The position numbers were made by a program, and so were the translations under genes. Shown here in pieces: positions 10,875-23,500 of a stretch of 64,000 nucleotides of DNA. Where the stretch lies: contig CM059625.1 of assembly GCA_030435675.1 (NCBI GenBank), positions 15,810,001-15,874,000 on the forward strand, in the 5' to 3' direction. Each line of letters starts with the position of its first letter. Positions within the stretch are counted from its first letter, which is position 1. Origin of the DNA: Steinernema hermaphroditum (taxonomy: Eukaryota > Nematoda > Chromadorea > Rhabditida > Steinernematidae). A model generated the notes under the pieces. It did no database searches and was not told the origin of the DNA. It worked only from the letters and a program-made list of their open reading frames with translations.

Positions 10875-11976
10875 ATGTATATCAACGCCCTCGCCCTTGT
10901 CCTAGGTAATAAAAAATTTATTTCCCCATACTGATTTACTGCTTGCAGCCTTTGCTGCTGTCGCTTTTGGCGATCTTAAGCTGCACGACCCTCAAGGTCT
11001 CCAAGTCTTCGAGCAAACCGGGGAAGCTCTCCCTCGTCTGTATGGAAATCATCAAGGTGCTGCCGGAATTTGCCTGTCGGATAGACGGCGATACTGCCAG
11101 GCAAGTGGAGATACTCCATTGTTAGAAATTCGACTATTCTTAGGTTGCGTTCAACAACGAACTCGGAATCCTGAGCAACGCCGACTGGAATAGCCCTCAG
11201 CAGCTCCTTTACGATATCAACAAGAAGTACAAGCAGGTAAGGATTTGCATAAGTATTAAAAAGGACTATGATTTAATAGGGTCTCGACCAAGGCCTTCTC
11301 CCTCTCTGCACTGCCCGCACTCACCTCTATCAATGCCTTGGAACCAGCTACGATGTCTGCATGGACCGTTTGGGCTTCGTGAGGGAAGGAAAGACCCTTG
11401 CCAACGCCACCATGTACACTCAGATCTTCAAGCAGCTCGCTTTTGAGTGCACCGGTGGATCGATTCGTAAGAATCAAATTCCGTAAAATAAGTCACTTAG
11501 CCGCACTTTTAGAGTCGACGCAGCATTGGGACTGTATCGAGTCTGTCCGTCTCTCTTCCACCTACAGCGCTTCCGTTCAGACCTGCACCAACCAATTCAA
11601 CGACGCCATCGCTAAGTCCCACGGAAACCAGACCGTCTTCTGCAAAGAGGCCGGAGTGCTGGCCATGTGCCTTGCGCTGAACTTCCAGATCCCCTGCGGC
11701 CGAGATACCGCCTGGTGGGAGTGCGAGCGAGTGCGCGCCGCTTTCCAGGTCGACGGATACTGTCCTCAGCTTAGCTGCGTTCACTCCGCCGTCCCCCATA
11801 TTGATGGACATCACTCGTACGGATCGCGTGCTGAGCTCGTCATGAAGGAGTTCGGAACTGAAAGCGGTAATGTCCCTTTCACAAATTGTGATTTACTAAT
11901 GTACCACTGTTTAGCAGCCGCTCGCATCTACCGAGAGGTGGTTGACAACGCCTATGCCAAGCTGAAGAGAAAGTAA
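10875..11976 (+). CDS. secreted cysteine-rich protein, cluster member 1
   Basis: Exons 10875-10905, 10949-11100, 11144-11236, 11280-11466, 11513-11866, 11915-11976; about 292 aa. An N-terminal signal peptide (MYINALALVLAFAAVAFG) is followed by many spaced cysteines. Family marks shared with the four minus-strand neighbours are an F-x-C-x-G-G segment, an H/N-W-D-C segment and W-W-E-C-E. Intron 2 uses a GC donor (CAG|GCAAGT). Exons 1, 3 and 4 have the same lengths (31, 93 and 187 nt) and phases as member 5. An AATAAA lies at 12036-12041. Two TGATAA sites upstream suggest gut expression. I do not recognise the family with confidence; a nematode-specific family of the DUF19 kind is possible but unverified. 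The protein is likely secreted and disulfide-rich. Confidence 0.8.
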
Positions 11977-12656
11977 CTTTGTGTCTGAATCTAAATGTCT
12001 CCTTCATTAGTATTAACATCAATTAATTCTTTGTCAATAAAAGGAGTTAATCTCTAAGGTATGACTCGGAAAGGAAAGCAACACGGCTGCACTAGTAAAT
12101 GAGTCGACGATCCAGCTTTAAATGACTAATGGTATACTTCTTGGGATTTTGCTCTACGAATTTATAGAACCGGTTACTGTCCCAGGCTGAACTGTCCTTG
12201 CCCCAATAAAACTAACAAAGGAACCTTCCGAAGTGCCCGCCTGTGGTCAAGCTGAAATTTGGCAAGCAAATAGGATTGAACGTGACTGTCAAACACCCGT
12301 TGTCTCATATGCATAAAAACGAAAGGGTGAAAACGAAGTCGGACGTAGACACAAACAAGTGCAACCAAAACCACGCCCAGTACCCAAGCTGTATCTACGT
12401 AGACCATTAGCAATATGTTGGCAAAGTCAACTGTGGTCAGTTGAACGCAACAAAAACGCAACATATATGTAGAAGCTGTAATTTAGCTGCTCGATCTGAG
12501 GCGGACACTTTGGACGGTTCGCCTACGTTGCACCAGTCATTCCTGCACAGGGCAATTCAACATTTTATAGAATTGAACGGTAACAATGTGCCATATAGGC
12601 ATAGTGTAGCTTTATACTCTTACTAGAAATACAGCGAGTGCATAAACCGTAAACTG
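11977..12656. other. intergenic between converging cluster members
   Basis: This stretch holds the polyadenylation signal of member 1 (12036) and the 3' flank of member 2. No further gene is seen. Confidence 0.5.
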
Positions 12657-13843
12657 TTAAATCATGTTCACTTCTTCGATCCACTCTCCTTCGATCACCT
12701 GGAGGTCGCCGTTCTTGATTTCGTACGAGTCGCCCATCTTGAACATGTGTCCATTTTCGGTCTTCTTGTAATGAGTTTTCATCCACTCCTGGTGAGCATC
12801 ATTCTTGTTGCGGTAATCGAAAAAGTCTAAATGTCGACGCGGTTTACTGCACTTTGAAAAGAAGAGCGAAAACTACCGGAGCAGTCAAATGAGCAGAAGT
12901 TGTAGGGGTGGGCGAAAGCAACTTGGCTCTCACACGCCCACCAGCGGTCGGCTCGTTCGCTTTGGCGGCACTCGGCATTCGCGAACGGCATCATGTAGCA
13001 GTAGGCGAGTTTTTGCACTTCGGCACAGCCGCCTTCGGGGTGACGCTGAACGTTAACGAAGAATGTTTGGCGGCAGGTCTGGAGTGTTTTGTTGAAGTGC
13101 TTCTCGACGCGCTGGAGGCACTGGAAGTTTTCGGTGAGGGCGGCTGAAAAGTGAAAATGCAGTTATTTGCCAACTTGAAAGAATTTAGGTATAGCTGCTA
13201 CTGCATTAGCGGTCCATTGTATGATAAAGAAGAGCCTATTTCAGAGAGACGCACTGCAGAAATATAAGTAATGTTTTTTTTCGTTCTTTTAATTAAGAAA
13301 TAGTGATAAGCTAAGGCCAAAATTGGCGCTATTATAGTCAACGCGAAGCAAAGACTTACTAAAGAATCCAGCTCCGCACTGGTAGGTGAACTGATCCAAG
13401 AGACCCTGGATCTTGTAGGCCTCGTCTAGGGACGTTCCCATGGAGACAAGGTACGGTGTCTTCGTGCATAGAGCGTAGTTGTCCGGTCCCAAACAGCCGA
13501 GGAACGCCTCCAAGCCACTGAAAATTTCTTGGCCTCACTTCATATGCGTCAACTTACTTGCAAATGTTCACGAGACCTTCAGCATTTCCCACCACGTCGG
13601 TCCATTTGCCCATCATGAAATTGTAGAGAGGTTCGTACCGCTTCCACAAATCATAGTTGGTGGTGTTGTAGCCAATGAATTGCAGAAAGTTGTGGGAGCA
13701 GTAGTTCAAGTGAGGTTGGTCACAGTTCTTCGTTGCAGCCTTCGCCGCAAGGCTTGTGCTAAGGAGAGCAACTAAAGCATGCTCTTTAACGAATGAGGCG
13801 TGTATCAAGGCTTACCGAGAATGAGAAGTAGTTGACGACTCAT
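12657..13843 (-). CDS. secreted cysteine-rich protein, cluster member 2
   Basis: Exons in gene order: 13843-13816, 13771-13558, 13517-13360, 13143-12877, 12826-12657; about 278 aa. The signal peptide is MSRQLLLILVALLSTSLAAKA. The family segments are Y-x-C-G-A-G-F-F and R-W-W-A-C-E. The third intron (about 216 nt) is longer than the usual 40-60 nt. The C-terminal 55 residues are highly charged and lack cysteine, unlike the shorter basic tails of members 1 and 5. A GATAA core (TTATCG, 13898-13903) lies about 55 nt upstream. Confidence 0.78.
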
Positions 13844-14217
13844 GGTGCTGTCGAGAAGCGAGTGTGATTCGCAGTGTACCGTTGCCAAAGACGTCGTTTA
13901 TCGGTCGCATCACTAAAAAGCCATAAAATTTTACTAGCTAATTGGTTGATTGTGAAAAGCCATTAACTTGACGGTGACGATCTTATATCGTCGACGCTGT
14001 TGCACGCCCTTCTGATGTGAGGCTTTCAACTTGCATTCCTCAAAAATGACATTTGTACTCAATATAAACGGCGAACGTACGCGTGTGTAAGGGCTCTACT
14101 TTCACAATTTGAGTGCTTCTCTGATGTAGGACAACAAAAGTTTAGGTGACATTTAAATTTTTATTTAGTTTAACCGATTCTTATACAAACAGAAACATTA
14201 TTATTCGTTTTATGAAT

Positions 14218-15205
14218 CTAGATCCACATTTCGGGCTCTTGGAACAGTTCTCCTTGGGCGTTCTTCTTCCAGGTGGGAGGAATGTAGATCAGCATGTCGC
14301 CGCTCTCATTGACTCGGACGTATTCTTCGCTGAACTGGGTGACAGTGGAGACTAAAAGCGTTCCGATGAATGGATGATAGTGAATCACGTCTTACAGTCA
14401 CAGCGGTTGGTGTAGACGCAGTGAGGAAACTGGGCGGAGATGTACTGGCTCTGTCCCTCACAGGCCCAGAAACCGGCCAATTGTGCGTCGACGCGGGCGC
14501 AGGCTCCTTTAGCGAAAATCTGGGTGTAGGTCTTTTGGAGAATGCCGACATATCTGAAGGCATAGATTTTGGAACGCACTGCAATGAATGCGCCTACTTG
14601 CAAGCTTGGAGCTGGTCGTGCTCGACGTTAGAGCGGTAGGAATGGGTGACGTTATTCAGCTTGTCAATGTTGTTCTTGACGGTGTTCTGAATGCAGCTGA
14701 GCATCTGGCCCTGATGGTACTGGGTGATATAATAGCCGGAGCCGCACTGGAAGCGATTCTGACGGAGAACGCCATCGAAACCCCAAGCATCAGATGGGGA
14801 CTTTCCGCGCTTGATGAAGCCGAGAGGTCCGAGGCAGAAGCGAATGTTGTCTCTGCCCAAGCCGGCGTAGAAGTTGTTGAACGCACTGCAATAAGGTATG
14901 AACCTTGAATGAAGACGATTGCCCTACTTGCAACCAGAGGTCAGCTCGTTGAGTCCTCCTTTAGTGAGTAGCTGGTTTAGATTCTTCTGAAGGGTCTCCG
15001 GGTTGGACCACAGCGTAGAAGGGCTGAAAGTCATACGTCATGAAGGAATAAAGAGAATATATCACTCTAGGCCAAGAGCCGTTCCCAGGCCGTGGGTGTT
15101 CGCATTGAAGCTGGGCTGGTTGCAGTTAGTTTGTGGGTTGCGATTATTTACCGCGCTGACCGTGACGATAGCGAGAACTAAAACCGAAATTGAGTGCGAC
15201 AACAT
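14218..15205 (-). CDS. secreted cysteine-rich protein, cluster member 3
   Basis: Exons in gene order: 15205-15066, 15023-14928, 14885-14598, 14553-14396, 14351-14218; about 271 aa. The signal peptide is MLSHSISVLVLAIVTVSA. The family segments are F-Q-C-G-S-G-Y-Y and F-W-A-C-E. The intron at 14554-14597 is 44 nt when the acceptor CCTTCAG is used; a nearer AG would give an impossible 19-nt intron and the wrong frame. TTATCA at 15361-15366 lies about 156 nt upstream. The C-terminal half-exon is acidic and basic mixed and lacks cysteine. Confidence 0.78.
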
Positions 15206-15703
15206 TAACAAGTTCTGGCATACCGGCAAAAACACTGAAAACTTTCGGCGACAGCATCTCGCTTGCTAGAGGCGCCCACCGATCCTTCCTCGAGCACTGC
15301 CGAAGCGCTTCGGATGCCTGTACGGCGATAGTGCGGTCGTAAAGCGTTTAATGACTCGCTTTATCAACAGTAAAATTATGATTTTATCCTCAGGCCGAGT
15401 TGATGCCTACATGTAGGGGTGATGTTGTGAGTCAGTCCCGGGGTTCGTCACGAAATCACGAAGATGCTAATATCTACGCCAAGTGAAACACATGCACAGC
15501 AAACTGAAGAAGGTTAAGTCAACAAAACTGTATTTCGTTTGTTAGATATCTGCTGCTTTGGAGAGATCGCCTGAACTGCACAGCTAACTACACAGTTTCA
15601 CTCGACTTACTTTCATAAATCAAAGTCATTTCGCCTTGTATAACACCGCACAGAGGTGCGTCCTCACGTGTGGTGAATCTTTGTATATATCAGAAATTGT
15701 ATT
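15206..15703. other. upstream region of member 3
   Basis: It holds the TTATCA at 15361-15366. Nothing else is recognised. Confidence 0.4.
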
Positions 15704-16235
15704 GTGTCTTATAAACTGATGTACACGAAACCCCGTCGAACACAGCGATGCTGGAATAGGTGTTCTGCTCCAATAATCAACTGCGACTTTCGACTGTATT
15801 TCAAGAATCGAAGGCTATATGAAGCCTTGATTGACACCGCACTGTGTCTTCATCTTTGGCATGGCGCTGATGTCGAACCGGTCGGTGGCGGGGCGCTTTA
15901 TAAGGCATCTGGGAATCGGATGGGGCACCGAAACATCAACTTCGCGGGTGTTTTTGGCACAACGAACGCTTCTGAGCTCGTATTTGCCGCAGTTCCTGGT
16001 CCGAAAATCGTGTCTTCACCGCTGCTGGTGTCCTCAGAGTGTCTGCGACTTCTCACGCAGCCGAATTCCTGCTGTTGGACATCTTGTCTGTCGGCGGTGG
16101 TGGGATTACGGCTTGCTGGTGTCACAACTCCCTCTGGAATTCGGAACAGTCACAAGTGCCACAAGCTTTGCCGTCTGACCAGCAGGACGCTCAGAGACCG
16201 CTCGCCACCGCGACAGGAGTGAGAGTCATAGTGAT
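15704..16235 (+). repeat. dispersed repeat family Y, longest copy
   Basis: This is the fullest copy seen. It contains the 'gatgtcgaaccggtcggtgg' block (shared with 9750 inverted and, diverged, with 52140), the 'gtcggcggtgg' block and the 'accgctcgccacc' block. A 172-codon frame with cysteines runs through it, but the other copies do not keep that frame, so I do not call it a gene. Confidence 0.55.
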
Positions 16236-16857
16236 CTTACACTGAGGAAAAGACGGTATCCATGGTGTGCCAAGAATGTCTCTTTTCAAGCAGCACGCAG
16301 CGTCGTTCAATCGTTCGCGGTGTTGTTCAATCGTTCAGAAATGCCATTTGGGCAATGTATTAGTAGGAGCCAGGCGAACTTGACATATGCATTTCGCACG
16401 GGTGAAGCTGTTATTTTTAGCCATCGGTAACTTCAAAGGAGCTGAAAGTTGTTCTCAACACTGCTCATTAGTTTGCATTGTGCGGACAGTGGTCAAAATG
16501 CGAATGTAGCAGCACACAGCTAATGGTGAAATAAATTTCCAGAGGATAGCAACAGTCAGAAATCTGTGCGGCACTATTCGTCATAACTTTTAAATTTGGC
16601 TGGATAAACGATTCAAATACAACACTACATCATAGCCATTCCTTTTATGTAGGTCCAACTTCTAGAGGATTTTGTCTTATATCGATGCGACTCTGTTTGA
16701 ACTCACAACGAACCTTTCATTGAGTGTGCACATTGAGCTTGCAAATTTTTAAACCATTTATTTAACTTGGACAGTTACAATAGGAAATACATTTAGTTAC
16801 AACATGCATTCTACTTTACGCGAAGCAGCGGAACTTCTGTAGGATTGGAAAGCTTTC
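16236..16857. other. intergenic
   Basis: A tandem 'cgttcaatcgttc' pair lies near 16304-16335. No gene is supported. Confidence 0.4.
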
Positions 16858-17812
16858 TTACGCAAGCTTCACCGCGACCTTCTCCTCCTCCAGAGCGTGC
16901 TTGGTGCTGTTCTTCTTGTTGTGGTAAGCCCAGAAGTCAACTAAAGCATTTTTTATACTCTGGTGGTGTCGGGCAACTTTACCTTGGCACGAATCTCCGC
17001 ACTCGGAGTACTGGACGCTGACGAATTGACGGAAAGACTCGCATCCGTAGTAGGAGACGGCAGGGTTGGAGCACATGCTGAAGGCCTTCTGGTAGCTGAG
17101 CAGACCTTGCTTGGTGTACGTGCAAGACTAAAAGATGTGATATACTTTTGTGATATCAGGGATTCCCCCACCTCCATGGGGTTGTTAGCGGTGTTGAGGA
17201 GGAACTGGTAGATGGTGTTCTCAAGGGTGGCGTTCTTGTTCTTGTAGACGCTCTTGATACAGTCCCAGTTGTCCATGGCAGCTGGAAAAGAAAAAAAGTG
17301 AACTAAAAAGAGATGTAGCGGTTACGGTAGAATCCGGCTCCACACTGGAAGTCGAGCATCTTCATGAGCATAGCGAAGGGGTAGGCCTGCTCGATTTTCT
17401 TGTCGTTCTTGAGCATGAACAAGGTATCGAAGCAGGTCTCCACTTGGATACCGGCGTTGTTCAAGCAGTTGAGCATCAGGTTGTAGGCGCTAAATTCAGC
17501 AATACGATCTCAGAAGCCAGCTGCCAAACGCACTTGCACACAGCGACCAATCCATGTTTCTCCTTGTACGTTCCGGCGATATAGACGTTCTGAATGGAGA
17601 TGGCCAACGCGCCGGGGTTCGTCCAGTCCGACGTGTTGTGCACGTTGATGGCAGCATCGAAAACGTGCTGGCACTTCGTGAATGTCACGGCATCACAGGT
17701 AGCCGAACCAGCGACAGCAACGCCTGAATGAGCCGTCGGTTTATTTAGTGTGCGACAATAAAAATAATTTATTACCGAAGAGAGCGGCGGCGACGAGGAG
17801 CTTGAACAACAT
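16858..17812 (-). CDS. secreted cysteine-rich protein, cluster member 4
   Basis: Exons in gene order: 17812-17776, 17723-17534, 17489-17326, 17281-17172, 17127-16983, 16940-16858; about 242 aa, the shortest member. The signal peptide is MLFKLLVAAALFGVAVAG. The family segments are F-Q-C-G-A-G-F-Y, N-W-D-C and Y-Y-G-C-E. Exon phases match members 2 and 3 around the C-N-A junction, where the donor follows tgcaa. Three TTATCA and one TTATCG lie 60-215 nt upstream, the densest GATA-type array in the cluster. The C-terminal tail is rich in Lys and Glu. Confidence 0.8.
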
Positions 17813-17871
17813 TTCACCAAAGCGATGTTGCACGCAAAGTGTTCGGCAGAATTAAATTGGAGGAAGCGGCG

Positions 17872-18027
17872 TTATCAGGGCGAGGCGTTATCGCTCCGCA
17901 GCAGCACTGGCGGCAGCGCAGCACCGGAGCAGAAGCATCGCGGTCCCTTATCACTGTCCTAAGACTCAAAATTCCATGTACGTACAGTGATGATCCAATT
18001 CACTCCCGGACAGCTACCGGCTTATCA
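17872..18027 (-). promoter_or_regulatory. GATA-site array upstream of member 4
   Basis: TTATCA occurs at 17872-17877, 17948-17953 and 18022-18027, and TTATCG at 17888-17893. Two are inside agtgataag-like contexts close to the known intestinal GATA consensus. Their role is inferred. Confidence 0.45.
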
Positions 18028-19419
18028 CTAATTAAAAGGGCGCACCGCGAGAGTCATCGATCATCGGAAGAAGTCGTTTAACGCTCGTAATTTAACGGGT
18101 TACATCCCGTCGTGTGACCCTAGCACAGTCATGAGAAGTCTTGATAATTACAATGGCAAAACTTAGAAAACATCACAGACATAGCATCAGATTTACACGC
18201 TGAATCGAGAACGAAAACGAAGGAGCCTAAGCGAATCAGCGATCAGTTCCAGTACGATCGTATTAGGTCACGGTGATCACATACTGCAATAGTTTTGACA
18301 ATCATTATAATGCTGATGAATGGAGCTGCATATGGATACAACTGCAGGCTGTGAACGAAATCCTCAGCAGATGTCAGATAACGAACAAGCATTCTGGTGC
18401 CCAATTGAGTGCGCCTTTAGCTAACGGTAAGGCTGATCTCACTGCAAAAGGAATACAATCTAACCGGATGTTAGCAAAAGTGAGAGCTGTGACGAACTTA
18501 ATTAACCACATGGCGATTGTTATCAAGAAACAATTAGAAGTAGAAATGCTTCAGATAGCCTTACTTACAGGCTTTCGAACGGAAACACTGTAGTGAGATT
18601 GCCCATATATTTTCATTTTTAGCTTACAAAACTGGAGTGTATAAATTTGTTACACTTTCGCATCTTCTACGACGACATATAAAGCTCAGAAGAGCACTTT
18701 ACACATATTTTCTGCGAACAGTCCTCAGATCTATCTTATAACGTCTTTATAGAAACAATTTCACTCGTTCTTCATGTGAACTGAGTTCGCGAGAACTGTG
18801 ATATTTGCAACCGTGCTCTCATGTGATTATGACACAGTTTCCTGCGATAATTATGTGTTCCATTAGTTGCATTTATTTGGACGTCTCTGAGCCTTAGAAA
18901 CGATGAACAAACGTCACTTAAGAATGCAGGCAAATATATCATAATGCTGAATTCTATACACTGTTTTCACTGCATGATGTGATTTTATAATCGCTCAATA
19001 TTCTGCGCCGTTTCTAAAAGAATAGCATGTTAATTTCTTGTCCCCTTAAGCTGAATGATAGTAGGAAGCGGAAGGTCCTTTTTTTGTGTTCACTTCCGCG
19101 TTTATGTTATTTTTCATGATTTTTGGAGGAGGATAACGTAGAATCGGTTCACCTCGTGATGTGAATTCGCTTAAAATATAGACACAACATGTTTACCGGC
19201 TACACGACATGTCCGATTTTTAAATGCCGATGGAAGTACAAGCATAGAAATTGCCAGGTGACCTCGATTTCACAGCCAATGAACTTTGGAATATTGACCA
19301 CTATCAGCAAGAAGCCAACTCAAACATTTTATTGGCTTACTACACTGTCGGGACATAATACATAACACCAAAAATATTACAAATAGTTATTCGACAGTTG
19401 TGATTTATGAGGGCACTTC
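18028..19419. other. intergenic
   Basis: A 106-codon frame at 18273-18593 has no signal peptide or cysteine pattern and no splice context. I see no supported gene. Confidence 0.4.
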
Positions 19420-20516
19420 TTAGGCATGCTTCGAGGCGCTCTGCATGGCACGGTCGACGATGCGCATGTGGTCTAAATGGTGATATTAGGTGATGCGAAA
19501 TTTCAAGAGACAACGTACGGGCAATACTATCTTGGACAATGTCGAACTTGCGCTTGCGAGCAAATCCGTTTCCGTTCAGGTTGGCGTTGGCGTAGTCACA
19601 GTTAAGCTTCGGGCACAACTGGCCGATTTCGAAGACCTTGCTGATGCGCTCGCACTCCCACCAAACGGTATCGGCATAGCACTTGTGGAACAGATTGCTC
19701 ATGCAGTTGGCGAGCTGCTGTCCTTGGTAGCAGATGTTCTCTTGCGTGTTGTTGTGCATGATGTTGGTGTTGAAGGCGTGCGTGCACACTTGGGTGTTGT
19801 TTATGTACTTAGGATCACTACGGACGTTCTGGATGCAGGGCCATTCGCTGACAGTTTCTGAATAGACTTTTCAGTACAATAGCATGATTTTGTGGCTTCA
19901 CTAACGAATAGAGCCGCCGTTGCACTCGAACTCGAGCTCCTTCATGATCTGCACGTAAAGGGTGGCGTTGTCGATGTTGAAGCTGTGACCGACGAGCCAG
20001 CGACGGTTCACGCAGTTGTCGTAAGCAGCACCGAGGCACTGGTAGAACTGGTTGCGGGCCTGGCACAGAGGAATGACTCCGGCATCAACGCCCTAAAGCT
20101 TTTCATGACGTAGCTGCACCCTTTCACTCGACAAACCTTCTTGTAGATCTTGTTGATGATGTAGGCCAGAGTCTTAGGGTTGGTCCAGTCGGCGGGAGCG
20201 GTGGCATTGATGGCGACACCGAAGTTAGCCTGGACAGGACAACCTGTGTGACTTCAGAGGAAAACTCGTACCTGGCAGTACTGAAGGAGCTGGGAAGTGC
20301 AGACGGTGCCATGAGTGAGAGGCTCGCCTCCGGTAATGGGAAGAACGTTCTCGGGGTCAGGGATGTCGAAGAGCTGGAAACCATCGGAGTTCAGCTGCTG
20401 CAGTCCAGTGAAACCGTAGGCCGAAGTGGCCAGGCCTAAACGTCAGAGTACTCATGTTGAAGGAGAATGATCTGCGGAAACGAACCGAAAACAGCGAGGA
20501 GCGTCCAAGCGCGCAT
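19420..20516 (-). CDS. secreted cysteine-rich protein, cluster member 5
   Basis: Exons in gene order: 20516-20486, 20435-20272, 20229-20137, 20092-19906, 19857-19519, 19472-19420; about 288 aa. The signal peptide is MRAWTLLAVFGLATSA. The segments F-E-C-N-G-G-S and T-V-W-W-E-C-E make it the closest relative of member 1, with which it shares exon lengths 31, 93 and 187 nt at equivalent places. The last exon is small (17 codons) and basic. TTATCA at 20676-20681 and TTGATAA near 20564 flank the likely promoter. Confidence 0.8.
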
Positions 20517-23500
20517 CGTTCACCTCACAATGACAGTCTCTCGTGCCGAGGCAGCGTTAAAAGTTGATAAGGGGAGGAAATTCGATTACGCATGCCTCTT
20601 GCTGATAATACTTGCGCTGCTGGGAGGTGCTGCGCTGCCTGCAAAGGCGTTGGCCGCTACCGTTAACGCGATTAATTATCAGAAAGCACAATATTGTTGC
20701 CACCGCTGATGATTTATGATGCGACCGCCGGACGACAAAAAGTGGACACACTATAAATCTAACGCACACTTCGCCGCTGTTTGAAGGGATTATAAGTGTA
20801 AGTGCACCCAAAGAGGGGCTCATGTACAGTTATCCACAAGGTGTACGAAAAGAGGTTGTACTGATTCCATACGCTGATTCCATCGAGTGGTCTTTCTTAT
20901 ATGGCTGTTCTCCGACAGGGCAATATTTCGCTTGGCAGCCCCAAAAAAAGTTATCGAATGCCCACTTCTTCAATCGTCTATCACAATCAAGATTGGAAAA
21001 GTACTTTTAATTTGTCTACTTTCCTTACTTCGATGCACTCTTCGATGCAAATAAGTACATCGTCAGCTCGTGCACCGGGAAAACGAAGATGGTACATGAG
21101 CGATACCAAATCGCTAAGTGCATGACATTCAGAATGTTCTGTAATGGAGCTCCGAGTGGAAATCGGGACTCTGCGACGTAGCTCTATATACACCGCTTAA
21201 ATAAGCTCAAACACGATCCATATGGCCCGGTCGGGTCACCCACTCGCTCTCTCTGTTAAGTCCGTTATTGGATGATGTTTTTGATGCAAACATTAGGGAT
21301 CCGCAGTCTCAAGGTCTTGCCAAGAAGGCCTCCACCAACGCCCGACACTCCGCATTGTGAATCGAAAAAATCGCTGAACCTCCTCGGACAGCTATTCCGA
21401 TCATAGTTTCCCCACTTCATTCGCTGTGCTCCACCTTCGCCTCTACGGAAATCAATTGGATGCCTCTACGACACCCGCCATGCTTTTGGTATATAGGGCG
21501 CCCCAACACATGCCTCCGTATACAATGTAGTTATGTCTTGTTTCCATTTGTATTGATATGATGGCATAATTATTAGCGGCCAGTTAGTTCACCGTCGTGG
21601 TTTTCAATGAAACAAACGCATTACGCTTATGTTAGAAAGCACGCGAAATGAGGCCAAATATATATCATCACCTTAACAAAGCAGGTAACACGACTACGCA
21701 TCATATATTGTCCTTTGACCCTTGACATTCAAAGCAGAAATTCTTGCATTGTCATGTCGTTGTCCATGTGTTACTATCGCGGGACTCACACACCTGATCA
21801 AGGCTGGCGTCAATGTTTCTCATTTCTGCATGTTTTCACTATATTTTCACCAGCTAAGCTTTCTAAGGCGTTGTGCACCTTTAGTAACTGCGCCTATTTA
21901 AGCCATCCACTGTCGTAGCACTCGGAACAATCCTTTTGTCCCGAGTCACGCAATAATGCAAGAAGTACCTACCACGGCGCGTCTTTTTACCATTTTAGTC
22001 CGTCATCATGGAACTACAAAGTAAGCCCACGGTTCACGATTCCGACGTTTGTGTGACCATAGACGACGCTCGCGTGTGATTTGTAAATTTGTGGTTAAAG
22101 TGCAATGGAAGTGCCAATATGTCGCAATTATGTTCTTTCGTTGAAAATTCATAAGAATTATCGGGCTTAGCCGGTACTGTCGGTTTAAGTTCAGCGCTAA
22201 TGTTCACGAACTTAAACACGGAACAACCAGTTCTGCGTAGAAAGGAAAGTGCAGAAGAAAACGAATACGTTTCGTGAAAGTAAGTTCTATGGTGCAATGC
22301 TGTAAGTAAATTTCTTACGCTGAACAAAACCGTGATCCCTGATAGATGATGTGAGGCGAAAAGACAAAGGAGACAAGAAACCCGTTTACAAGACCACTCT
22401 GAGTAGACACCGATAGGTCCGGAGCTGGTGGTGGATCTGTAGCTCAGCATGTGGTCATTCACGCCGAAACGAGAGGAGTACCAAAATGCCGACTCTCTAC
22501 GACGCTATTTTCACTACTTCGCATTCTACTGATTTTAAAATTGAACAACAGCCCTACGCCTATGTTTCTTGATTTGCATCCTGATGTAAGATGGTTCTAC
22601 GTCAAAGCGACAAAATTAGATAAAACTCCAGAGTTGTGATAGAGCTGAAAAGTGTGCCGCAATCACGCACTTTTGCTTCCCTGCGTATATATCTGCTTCA
22701 TTCACAGAAGACATCGTGGCTTCGTGGCTTCACTGTAGTTCTAGACATCTTGTTTCGAAATAGAAACTGAGAGCTCTGCCCCACAAGCTATTTATTCTTT
22801 GGACCGCATCCTCCGCCAGACAGTGACTCATGACCCGCATGAAATGCAAAAACTGAAAGTGCAGGACGACTTCTCTTCGTTCACTATGCAGAAGATGTCG
22901 CTGTAGATCTGCTCTCTCGACACGAAATAAATAAACGGGAAAACTGCTTGTTTTCGTTCGGATTGAGGAACGAAAGCATGGAAGTCTTCCGATAAATCTG
23001 CCCCGCTGAATGTGTGCATTGCGCTTCTCATTAGGCTTATTGAAGTAGGGGGAACGGCGGATCGGGAAATGTTATTTTGGAATTAGATACTATTGCGTAG
23101 TGAGACTTTGCGTCAATGGAGTGTTTTTGTTGTATTTGATAGTTCAAGAGACCCTCTGTTCTGTATTAAATTTTTCAAGCCACTTCCAAACACAGATTCC
23201 CTACATGTGATCGTCAAGGAAATTTCAGCTTGCTTTTGACCCATTTGTTCAATGTGTCGAGCACAAGCTAGTCAGGAAGGTTGCCATATTCCCCATTTTT
23301 TTCTTTCCTCACCACAAACATCATCAAGGCTCGTGTGTTTCCCTCTCTCGAGCCACTCTCCTGAACCGCTGTCGTGAGTCATTCCCTCTACTGGATCCCG
23401 CAATTAGAGGAGCTGTGCTTTCGGGCTCGAGAATCGGAGCCGTGCGGCGACGGTGGCTCGGGCAAAAAAGGCAAATTAGCATCGGCGTCAGGTAATCGAT

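Noticed and set aside
14554..14597. A 19-nt intron in cluster member 3
   Set aside because: The near AG leaves the wrong frame. Using the next acceptor, CCTTCAG, gives a normal 44-nt intron and restores the family frame.
15704..16222. 172-codon frame as a protein gene
   Set aside because: It lies in a dispersed repeat whose other copies do not keep the frame.
22828..23031. 67-codon minus-strand frame with protein-like composition
   Set aside because: It has no signal peptide, no domain, no splice context and no second copy; chance cannot be excluded.
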